A stretch of 64,000 bases of DNA from Mesostigma viride. Its lineage: Eukaryota; Streptophyta; Mesostigmatophyceae; Mesostigmatales; Mesostigmataceae. This document shows, piece by piece, positions 24,101 to 35,095 of this stretch (positions are counted from its first letter, which is position 1; the number at the start of each line of letters is the position of its first letter). The translations under genes were made by a program, and so were the position numbers. Location: NCBI GenBank assembly GCA_009746045.1, contig RPFO01000941.1:105001-169000 (forward strand), in the 5' to 3' direction. The notes under the pieces were generated by a model. The model had not been told where the DNA came from. It made no database searches and was given only the letters and a program-made list of their open reading frames with translations.

Positions 24101-27100
24101 ATGATATGCTAATGGAGCTAGGGTCTGCCAAGGTGGCTGATCAAGTCAGGGCTTCATCTGGCATTCTGTTGTCTGCAGTGGATTTATCACAACCCATTTG
24201 CATGGAGCTGTAAGTGGATAGCTCAATGGACAGCAGGCAGGTCTCCAAGGTCAGGGGCAGGGCTGCAGGGCTCTTTGTGCTCAGACAGGAGGGCCTGGGG
24301 AGTTTGGTGAGCTGGTTTAGTCGCTGCACAAACGGGTGGCTGTCAGCAGTGACGTGGCAGAGTGCAGGGCTATTTGTGAAGGCATTCACACAAGCCTTTA
24401 TCTGAAGGAGTTGCTTCATCAGATGACTTCTAACACTCCTTGGCCACTTCAGGTTACCACTCTTCTCAAAACAGACTCCATGGGGATGGTGCAGTTTGTG
24501 CACAGGCAGATGGCCAGAAGTAGGGACTTGGATTATCTCCTTCTTAAGGTATTGTCCTCCTTGGCCAATATTGAGCATATCCCTGGGGTTGACAATCCTG
24601 CTGATGCTTTGACCAAGCTAGTGCAGAAGGCAGCAGTGCAGTACAAGGTTCTTCAGTCTCTGATGGACCCATCTCAGCAAGCTGTCTAGACTGGTGCCTG
24701 GTTGTAGGGCATTGGAGAGCAGATTGTGTGGTAGTGTCAGCATTGTGACTGGCATAATACCTGTATTTTAGTCTGTACTAAGGCTCATGGACCATGGTAC
24801 ACTCACTCTGATCTTAATCAGGATACAGCCAGGCTTTGGCTGGGGTTCATGCTGTTGACTACACAAGGTTGACAGGTCCATTACAGACCATGTATTCTAT
24901 TTTAAAAGAAATGTATATTTGTACATACCTCTCACAATGGTCTGGGAACCTTCATTCTGGGGTTTATAGGGCGGGGTTCGATTCCCTGGTATTATGTTTC
25001 TACAAGCTCGCCTGTTCAAGTGTTTGCCTGTTCAGACTTCCCTAGTTCCCCAGGGCAGGATTTAATTGTTGCCTATGTGTTTCATTTTGTCATTTGTTTG
25101 CTGTGGCAATTTACCATCTAACAAGTAGACGGGCGCCGTAAGACGGGCGCCAATACTACCCTGTTGAGAGAATGACAGGCAAACTATTGTAATACGCCTT
25201 ACTTTGTCAAGTGGTATATTAATTGTCATGAATTTATTGTGCTTATATTAAATATGTACTGGGTTTTATGGGATTAGTATCTGGGATTAATGTAACTCAC
25301 CGCCAGAAGGTCATTGTACTGGAGGCTCGACCGAGGTGATGGGATTAATTCCTGGAGAAGACCTCATAGAATATAACCTGTATGTATTTAGTTTTGTGTG
25401 TTTCCAATATCTGGTGGCACTCTGTAATGCCACTTCCATAGGTTTTCTCCATTTCTCATGGAATGGTTTTCCCTGTGGCAGATCTGTTTCTTTTCCAGTT
25501 CCTTAAAAGAAAGGGCTGGGGGAATGGCATTGGCCATTAAAGACATCTGTTCAAGCTTCAAGCTGGAGTGAAGGACATTTCAAGCTACTTCAAGGGTCCC
25601 TGGCAGGGGATGTGATCCCTAAAGAAAAGAAGGGATTGGAGTTAACGTAAAGGATTTACGTTAGATGGATAGAGATTGTTACGCTCTTTCCAACGGCACC
25701 TTGAACGCCTCATTTGGTTACGGGACGTAAAAGTTATGACGTTCCTAGGCTGTGCCGACAGTACCCGGCGCGCCACTGTGGGCGCGTACGGACACAGGAT
25801 GTACAAGTGTCACTTTGATAGTCCGCAGGACGTTGACAGGACTTGTACAGGACTTGATAGTCAATTGATTGGTAAGCGTGCTGTAGCGCGCCAGGACCTG
25901 TGAGACAATTGATGCTGAGTAATGTACGGATAGGTCCACAGGACTAGCCGTATGGACAATTGATAGATCTGCGCGCCAAAGGCGTGCCAGAGTCTGTATG
26001 ATCAATTGATTGACAGTTCAGCTGTGACAGTGCAGCTGAATACTTGGACGCGTCCCTAGCAAGTTATATGTGTGACTTGGTAGCACCAGGACGCTAGCTC
26101 TTGCGTGCACGTTCTCTTGGCACTGCGACCTTGTCGTCTGTGCTGCGTGCAGTCTTGGAATTGAAGTGACTTACGTCTGTGTTTTCCTTATTCAATAAAG
26201 GCAACATTCCTGCAAGCGCCATGGCGATCTTCGGCATTACTCTCTCACAACTGGACCCTCCTAAGACGGTGTCACCGCACCTGGGCATTTACTCGGAGGT
26301 CTATATGAAGGGTCGGTGCTACACGGCCAAGAGCGACCTTGTCTCGTATTACTATACCATCCAAGTGCCGGAGTGGTGGTGGGATTATCAAGGGCTACCT
26401 GATGTGTGGTCCACCGATGTCGGGTCGCCGGGGCGACGGAGGAGGGTGTGGCCAGTGCTGAAAGTGCTGGCCATGGGGCACTCCCACGCTGTAGCGCTAG
26501 GGGAAGCCATCCATGAGATGTTCCTCTATGCCACGGGCGCTTTGGATCCTAGACGGCAGGTGAACCGCCTCACAAGTGTAGGGGAGCTGACCGTGCTTCG
26601 GAATGCATGGGGTAACCCAACCGCCCTAGCCATCGAGTACAAGGAGGAGAGCACGAGGGAGATGCAAATCGACCTTGAGGACCCCCCTGCCCCTATGGTA
26701 TCCATCACTATTGATGACCTGGTGGTCAGCAATGGGCGCACGTGCGAGGCGGTGAATCGCTTAATCACGAGTGCTATTGAAGACGGGTACGCGCCTAACA
26801 ACCTTGTGCCCTCCAAGGACAAGACGATCATGGCTAGTCCGGAGGGGGAGGATGAGCTAGAAGCTCTGGGTGTTGTTCACCGGCGGGAGGGGGTGCTGGA
26901 GCCGACCCCCAAGCAGCTCACCCTTGTGGTTGAGCACACTCGTGTACTCCTCGAGAGGGGACGCGCCACCGCTGAGGCGCTGGCGGCCGTCGTGCCGGTG
27001 GGTGTGGGCCGGTGGGTGTGGCTGCAAATGCTCAGCCGCACTTGCTTGTCCATATGGCAGCAGAGCTTTAAGTTCATCAACCTCAAGGGGTGGGGCCAGC

Positions 27101-30100
27101 GAACGCGACCCTTGTGGCAAGGCGTGCGCGATGAGCTTGAGTGTGCCATGGCGTTGGCCCCCATGCTCCGTGTGGACCGGGCGGCTGCCCTGGCTCCGGT
27201 GGTGGTGGCTTCGGATGCGTCTAGTTTTGGGCAGGGGGTGGTATACGCTGAGATGGCCCCGGCTGAGGTGACGGAATTAGCTCGGGGTCGGGAGGTGCGG
27301 GTTATCCAACCCTCCTCACCCCAGGTGAGGCCATGTATGCGGGGCCTAGACCCTTGACTGAGGCCGCGGAAAGAGCCATCATCAACGGGCGGTGGCACGT
27401 AGGCATCAAGAGTCGCTGGCACGATTCGAGCATGCACATCAACGAGAAGGAAGTGCGGGCCGCTGTGAAGGGGGTGGAGCGCTCGGCCCGGAACCTCGGG
27501 ACCTGGGGGAAGCGGGTGGTGAGGTTAGCGGACTCCGCTGCCGCCTTGGGCTGCTTGGCTAAAGGGCGTTCTTCTTCTTACCGGTTAAACAAGCGATGCC
27601 GCCGGTTGTGCGCTCTTACCTTGGTCACCGGCAGCCGCTCACAATGGGTCTGGACACCGAGTGAGCTTCAGCCTGCGGATGGGCCTTCGCGGGGGCTTCC
27701 CATGGCTGCCTCGATGGCCGGGTGGGTCCGCGATTTGACTCAAGAGGGTGTTCATCCCAATCCCGGGCCCCGTCTTGGCGCTACCTACTTGACCCTTCTT
27801 GAGGGCAAGGTGAAGCCGGCTACCTTGATGGCTTACCATCGGGGCCTCAGGTCCTTTCTGGCATGGTGGGCGGGCCGGCGGGGTCGGGCCGGCAGCTTGT
27901 TGCGCGCCTAGACAATAGAGGAATAGTATTGCGAGTATGTCGCCTGGGCGCACTCACGGTGTTACAGCCGCCAGTTGTGTGTCAATGCACTTATGGGCCT
28001 GAATTTGTACTTTCCTCGGGAGGTGCGGGACTGGGCCTTGGCACGCAGTGTTCTGGCTGGCTGGTGCACGTTGGCACCTCCTCGTGCCCCCCCCCCCCTA
28101 TTCCATGGGAGGCTGCGTTTGCGCTTGCTTGTACCATGGTGCTTCAGCGGCAGCCTCGTGCGGCTATGATGGTCATCGTTTTTTTCCAGCAATACCTGCG
28201 GGTATCGGAGGCGCTCAACCTGTTGGTCGGCCATGTGCGGTTGCAGCCTGATGTCCGGTTGCGGGGTTCGCAGCGGGGTGCCTTGTTGCTGATGTCAGCT
28301 AAGTCGGCTAAGGGGGAAGTGCAGTCTATGGTGGTCGAGGATGTCATGTCTGAGACCCTCTTGCAGGCTTTTATGAGTGGCAAGGCGGCATGGCAGCGGG
28401 TGTTCCCTTACGATTATGCCCAGTTCAGCCGGGTTTGGCATCAGGCCACGCAGGCATTGGGGGTCGACACGGTGTTTACCATTCATGGGCTGCGGCATGG
28501 GGGGGCTACCTATGATTTTTTGCGGCAGCGCAGCATGGCTGATATTGTCACTGGCGCAGCAGCAAAACTGTCACCCACTATATTGGGTTGCACCGGAGCT
28601 TGGCCCTCGCGCTTCCTGACGCCCTGGTTCGGGCTATCGCCGCCTGCCCCCCTCGCATTTGGCGGAGCGTCTTTTCTCTGCCCTTCAACCTGTTCCTTTC
28701 ATTCTTGTCTTATGCGTCAAACGGTTATTGTTTTGCCCCTGGCTTGGGTCGCCAGGGAGGGATGTAAGGGTAAGGCTAGCCTTTTGGGGCATTAAGTGTT
28801 CCCATGGGTAAGGATGGCCAGTTGAGGGCCACTTCCCGATGTGCTCTACTTATTGTTTAAATAAAGAGTCTGGTTACCCTGGAGTTCCACTATTAATAGA
28901 ATCGGGGTTCTCTGAACATAGTTTCTTTATAGTGATACGGAAGGGGAGCCGCTGATGCTAGATGCAATAGAGCTTGGTGTTGTGATCGTAATAAGGTTGA
29001 TTAGGCTTCTAGTGTACGAGTATTATGGATGATATGGCCTAATTGTTGCGGCCGGTACCTTGACGGGGTGCTGAGTTCTTGACGGATTTTTGCGTCTAGG
29101 TTCTCCTAAAAGATCTATGATTGTGGACGGGGTTGCAACAAGCACTATCTGAAGTAAAACTTGACAGCTGAAAATGTTTAGAGGCCGTTGCCGGAATCTG
29201 GCCGTTGGTAGAGGGCCGTTGGCCTTGAAACACGATAAAAGCTTGCTCACCTAGCTCATGGCGGTCTCTTTTGTTTTCCCACCCGCCCTCCCTGTGTCGC
29301 CTGTTTGGGGGTAAGGCTAGCACTTTGGGGCATTAAGTGTTCACATGGGTAAGGATGGCCAGTTGAGGGCCACTTCCCGATGTGCTCTACTTATTGTCTA
29401 AATAAAGAGTCTGGTTACCCTGGAGTTTCACGGTTGATAGAAAGAATATTTCTAAACGTGCACTGTTCTATTTACCTGATATTCCTACGTGTGCGCTGTG
29501 CTAGGTATGTGGTGTTCGTAAACGTGCAGTTTGCTGGTTATGTAACACTCCTACACGTGCACTTTGTTAGTTGTGTGACACTCCTAAACGTGCACTGCGC
29601 TATCTATGTGATATTTCTACATGTCCAAACATACGCTCTGCTTGCTCCCTCATGTCATCCTCACCCCCGCAGTTGCAGCGCTTCCTAGCTGTGCACTGCG
29701 CTCGAAAACTTGCGTTCCTTAACTTCCCTTCGTGCGCTGTGCTTGATCTCTTGTTTCACCTTTCCCCCCGCAGGTGCAGCGCTTCCCAGGTCGCCAGCAC
29801 CAGGTGTGGCTGGAGCCGGAGGGGCTGGACACGGACGTGGTCTACCCTGCGGGCATATCCTGCTCCATGCACCCCGACGTGCAGCGCCGGATGCTGGCAA
29901 CTATCCCAGGGCTGGAGGATGCGGAGATGCTGGCACCCGGTGAGCCATGCCAGGCTAAGAGGAAGGGTGGATGGCAGAGGTTCGCACGAGTGGGCAAAGG
30001 GGAGGGGTGGATGGTAGAGGTTCGCACTAGTGGGCAAAGAGGAGGGGGTGGATGGCAGAGGTTAGCGCTAGTGGGCAGACCTCGGTGGCAAAAGGTTCAC

Positions 30101-30277
30101 GCTAGCAGGCAGAGAGGAGCGTCTAGAGGATACTGATAGTGGACAGAAAGGAGAGATTTGGAGCGGAGGATATCCGTACAGCAGGCTGGTTGGGGTACGA
30201 AAGTGACTTACGCAGGCAGAGAGGAGGAGTGCATGGCATGAAGGAGGCGCAGGCATTTATCAAAAGCAGGGAGAGAG

Positions 30278-30358
<81 letters not shown>

Positions 30359-33300
30359 GTGAAGAAGGCACTAACAGAAGACACCTGTAAATGCGTGCTG
30401 GCGTGCAGCTGCATTCGTACTGGTGTTGATGAAAATGACTTGAATGCATGCCAATGACATTGTGGACAGTTGCCTTTGCCCGTGCGCGGTTAATGCGTGG
30501 GATATCAATGTACGTGCAATGATGATGGCGTCGTGTTTGGACGATTACCTGTGCAAGAGGTACATGCACACTCGGATTTGGTAACGAAACCTCTGTAACA
30601 AGCGTGCTGGGGCAACCTCTTCGCATACGATCACCTGCTTTGTGGGATGTTGAATCCAGTGCTGGTGAATGCCAAGGGGTTGCCGCCGCAGAGCTTGTTT
30701 CCGCTGGAGTTGTTAATAGAGCCCGCAGGCTTATCCTGCTGCCTGTGGCGACCGGATTCGACCCGACCTGTGGATTGTGTGTGGTTATGCCCACTGCTGG
30801 CGCGAGTTTCTGTGTGGTCGTGCCCATTGCTGGCACCCGTGTCTCTCCTCCCCCCCATGTCCCTGGCAGGGTACGCGGTGGAGTACGACTATGGATGATG
30901 CTCACGCTTGGCACCCATGCCTCTGCTCCCCTCTTGTCCTAGCAGGCTACGCGGTTGAGTACGATTACATTGACCCGCGCGAGCTGATGCCCACGCTGGA
31001 GACGCGACGGCTGAAGGGGCTGTACCTGGCCGGGCAGGTGAGCGATGGCCCTTGAACAAGAGTTCAAGTAAGAGGACCACTGTATGATGCAGCATGGCGT
31101 GGCGGCTGTCGGTAGATTACTAGATTTCATTCTTGATGTTGTTGCATGGTGTTTTGAGCCCGCCTGTGCATGCAGCCCAGCAAGCCATTCATAAAGTTGT
31201 TCAATTTTACTGAGTTTGATTGATTGTCCAATATTTTAGATGTCCAATGATCGTATATTACCTCTTTGCTCCCAGATATTTTCCCACATTAATGCTCCCA
31301 GATAGTTTTCACAAACAGAGCTGCTTGCTAGTACGTGACCAACTGCCTTTAATGTCGTACCAGCATATTGCCATTGTCAACACGCCACCATTTACACGCC
31401 ACCATTTACACGCCACCATTTACATGCCACCATTTACACGCCACCATCAACCATCAATGCGCCACCATTTACACGCCGCCATCAACATCCATTCGCCACC
31501 ATTTACCAACGCGCCTCCGCAACACACGTGTCGTCCACCAGATCAACGGCACCACCGGCTACGAGGAGGCGGCCGCGCAGGGGATCATGGCAGGGATCAA
31601 CGCGGTGAGTGATGGCTGAGGGACGCGGCGAGTGATGGGGTGGGGGGCTGGCTGGCCATTACTAGATTGTCTGCACATGGTTGTTATGTCAGAAGTCCTA
31701 AGGGAGGAACTAAAAAGCGAAATAGTTTAGGGCCACACATGTGCAGTAAGAAATGACATAACCGCATCTGCAACTGGCAGATAGGAAATTTTGTATAATG
31801 TTACTGTCATGGGCTCAACACGCCTGTCTCTGTCACTAGGAGTATCAATGAGACAACCAGCATAGGCCAGAAAGTATATCCAGAGGCAAACTGTATGGTC
31901 ACGCAAGCAGATGCCTGATGCGAATGAGGTGAGGCAACAGGAGGTAGCCTGTTTGATACGTATATTTGCACCAGTGGCGGCACAACGCGACGATGTGTTG
32001 CACGTTTAGGCGGGCTAGGTTGTTGACAGGTAGATGCCCCGGGTGGGGCCGCACCTCACAGCCTACCCGACATCCCTGCCGGGGTCCTTGATGGCCTTGT
32101 CACTTCCCTGCCTCTACTTGCACTATGCAAATAACCTTAACAGAAGCGTTGAAAGGATCAGAGCAGAAATCATCTGTCCTGCATGGTGTTGCATGGCAGG
32201 ATTGTATTATGCCACATTTGTCATCTGTGGCTCGTTTTTATTCTGCTTGCATCTGCCACCTCCACACCAGGCGCGGCCGCACGAGCCTGTGGTGCTTGGG
32301 AGGCACCAGGCGTACATCGGCGTGCTGGTGGACGACTTGGTGTGAGTTATGACCGGCCAACTTTGCGACACTAGTAATAGCATAAGAAAGCAAGTGTGCT
32401 GGTGGACGACTTGGTGTGAGTAGCAAGTGGGCCATTACATCTGCCGGTATGAGCGTAAGGATCTTGCATGTATCGCACCTTGGACTTGTTCTTAAGGACT
32501 TGTTTACAGCTTCTGCACATGTCGATGCATACCAGTTTGGCAAGATCGCGCCACCTGTACAAGGTCATATGCTCACGAGGGCGCATCCATCCCCATCTGC
32601 TACGGTGCTTTCGGGAGCAGGTGTTGGCAGCTTGGCCTCTCTTGTCCTCATCTGATATTTGTACAGCCACTATGCGATGCCATCCAATCGTTCTCATTTC
32701 CTGCAAATATGGACAATGCTCTTGCTCGCATGATATGTGTGCTGGGCCATCGACCGTGACCACGTTTGCCTTTCCTCTGGTCTGTGTGCTGGCGTGGCAG
32801 TGGGCGCGGCACGAGCGAGCCATACCGCATGTTCAGCTCGCGCGTGGAGTACCGGCTCTCCCTGCGCGCGGACAACGCGGATTTGAGGCTCACTCAGCTG
32901 GTATGGGAAGCTAGGGCCGCGCAAGATGGGACCCTGCAGGCTAACTTTTGTAGGGAAGCAGAGTGGCAGCGTGCTGGCTGACACAGCTGTTAGGGCAGCT
33001 AGGGCCGGAGCATGGTAGCATGCACGAACCGGCAGGTAGGGGAGCGTTAGCATGGCAGTAAAAGCTGTACCCGCTGGTTGGAAAGGCTGCCCACAGATGC
33101 AGCTACAAGTGTGAAGTCCGTTACTAGCCACGTCAGCCCATGGCGTGTATGGCAGCGTGTGGTGGAGTGCATTGCAATGACTGTTTTCGCGATTCTGCAT
33201 GGATTTTGCCTACATGGGTAGTATTATCTGCAATGTGTCTTTGAGCGGAGCAAGAAGGCTGTGGCTACTGCTGGGCACCGTACTTTGTATTTTCTCTAAT

Positions 33301-35042
33301 CATATCTTTTGCAGCAATGCTCAAGGTCACGTGTTAATTAATGAACTAATTTATGCTCTATGGCCACCGCAGGGCATCATACGGTTTAACCAACTCTACA
33401 AATATCTTTGCACCTAGGCTGTGGCAACTGCAGGGCAAGGTCCTGTGGTGGTGTAAGTTTATGTGTAACTTGGTGTCCGCTGCAGGGCCGCACTGGATCA
33501 TGCGTTGCCATGAGCTTTTACTACATCTTGACGCCTATGTTGTGGCCACCGCAGGGCATTATACTTTGTAAGGAACTTTTGTAACATCTTCCTTATGAAA
33601 GTTCTATATTGTGGCCACCGCAGGGCATCGACATGGGGGTGGTGGGCTTCAAGCGTGCGCGCGCCTTTCGCCAGCGGGCGGGGGAGGTGGAGCGGATCAT
33701 CTCCCTTCTGCGAGCCACCAAGTTCACCACGTCTGCCTGGCATGCGATGGGCTTCCAGGTCTCACAGGTACAGCACTGATGCGCACGCAGCGCACCTGGT
33801 GGTTTCAAGAATAGGATGGGTGCCCGTGCACACCCATGCACGCCTGGTTGTAACAGCTCGATGGTGTTATTCCGTAGATATGGGCGCTCGCATGGCCCAT
33901 ATGCACACCCTCTTGGATTCCTTTAGCCAGATAATGTCCACCAGTAGATATGGGCGCTCCCATGACACGCATGCTTGGCCCCGCGTTGCCCTCCCACCTG
34001 CATCCTTGGCCCCACCTTGCCCTCCCGCCTGCATGCTTGGCCCCACCTTACCCTTCCGCCTGCATGCAGTCGGGCCTCTCGCTGTCCGTCACCGACATGC
34101 TATCCCGCCAAGGTGTCACGCTCCCATTGGTCGTGGCGGCATTGAGGGAGCAGACGAGGAAGCGGACACAGCGGGCGCTTGGGCAGGCACATGCCGACGG
34201 TGTAAGCACGCCATTCACTGCGGATCTGCCCCGTCCAGCGGCGGTGTTGCCGGGCACAGTACCAGCGCCACGGGAAGAGGAGGGGGAGGCTTTGTATGCC
34301 TGCCAAGATGGCGCAAACAGCCACACACACACATCAGGAGCCACAAGCAACCGCAGTGCCACTGGAGCGGCAGCAGCGCATCCGTCAGATGCAAAACTGT
34401 CCCCAATGGTCGGTCCGGAAATGTCCACTTTTTCCGTTAATTATCATCAGCATGAAGTCCCAGAAACGTCCGCCCCCTCAAGCCCTGATTTCCAGCGTGC
34501 CAGCGACGGTGCTTACTCCGGTTACCCTGACCATGCCAGCGCGGACACTAGTACTGGGGAATCTGAAACCCTGGGAGCGGTCGCCCTCATGGAACCTGGC
34601 ACCTCAGTGCAGGATGATGAGTCTGACAACGATGGTAATGTGTTCGCGGAAGCGCTGGCCTCGTTAGAGGGCATCGACGTTGGTGGCTCGTCGACGCGGA
34701 CCGCGCTGGTAGAACTCATGTACCACGTCTACCTGGAGCGGCAGGTGAGCTGGCCACAGTGACCCAGGAACCACCATGGAACCTGTTGCCATCATGTCTT
34801 CGACATCCTCTTGTCATGCCGATTTTTTCCGTGGTGTGCGCATTGGCGGGCGGGCCCATGTCTGACTGGAGCCGCTGGTGAGATCCTTACCTGTTTTAGC
34901 TTCCCTCCTAGTCGGCATGCCCTTATCTGCGTGAGTGGATGCGCATCGCCATAATAACCGGCATCATCGTTATCGTCATCACCACAATCATCATCATCAT
35001 CATCATCATCGTCATCATCGTCATCATCATCATCATAATCAT

Positions 35043-35095
<53 letters not shown>

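Larger units (their letters stand above)
14310..26252 (+). mobile_element. Copia-type LTR retrotransposon (Gag-IN-PR-RT-RH), nested in B1
   Basis: Two LTRs (14310-14911 and 25640-26252) begin AGTTAACG and end CACAACT, bounded by the GGACC duplication. A purine tract (25621-25639) precedes the 3' LTR. Internal order: an extra ORF, gag with a CCHC knuckle, integrase, then a retropepsin-like domain, RT and RNase H. The YR element A2 (18379-22472) interrupts the frame between IN and PR; removing it restores an in-frame junction. RT motifs ([20 protein letters not shown]) and the tail [10 protein letters not shown] place it in Ty1/Copia. Without A2 the element is about 7.8 kb. Pol has a nonsense codon and a frameshift near RNase H, so it is probably inactive. 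Confidence 0.9.
11601..29442 (+). mobile_element. YR retroelement B1 (second PAT-like family), in MTO1 intron 7, split by an LTR element
   Basis: Split direct repeats in the order A1 (11601 to about 11973), ORFs, B1 (28768-28905) abutting A2 (28906 to about 29277), then B2 (29309-29442). This is the A1-[ORF]-B1A2-B2 layout, same sense as MTO1. The homologous copy B3 (52153-57540) is uninterrupted and gives the empty site for both insertions in B1: a 510-bp foldback element in gag (12525-13034) and the LTR retrotransposon at 14310-26252. The block before each junction carries TTAAATAAAGAG, a likely 3'-end signal. The coding region has nonsense and frameshift lesions, so the copy is dead. Confidence 0.9.

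Noticed and set aside
24961-24990. tRNA gene around the B box at 24975
   Set aside because: GGTTCGATTCC is present but no A box or cloverleaf could be drawn.
30870-30899. Alternative MTO1 exon 9 start at 30870
   Set aside because: It leads to a stop after eight codons; the downstream copy at 30946 continues into conserved [11 protein letters not shown].
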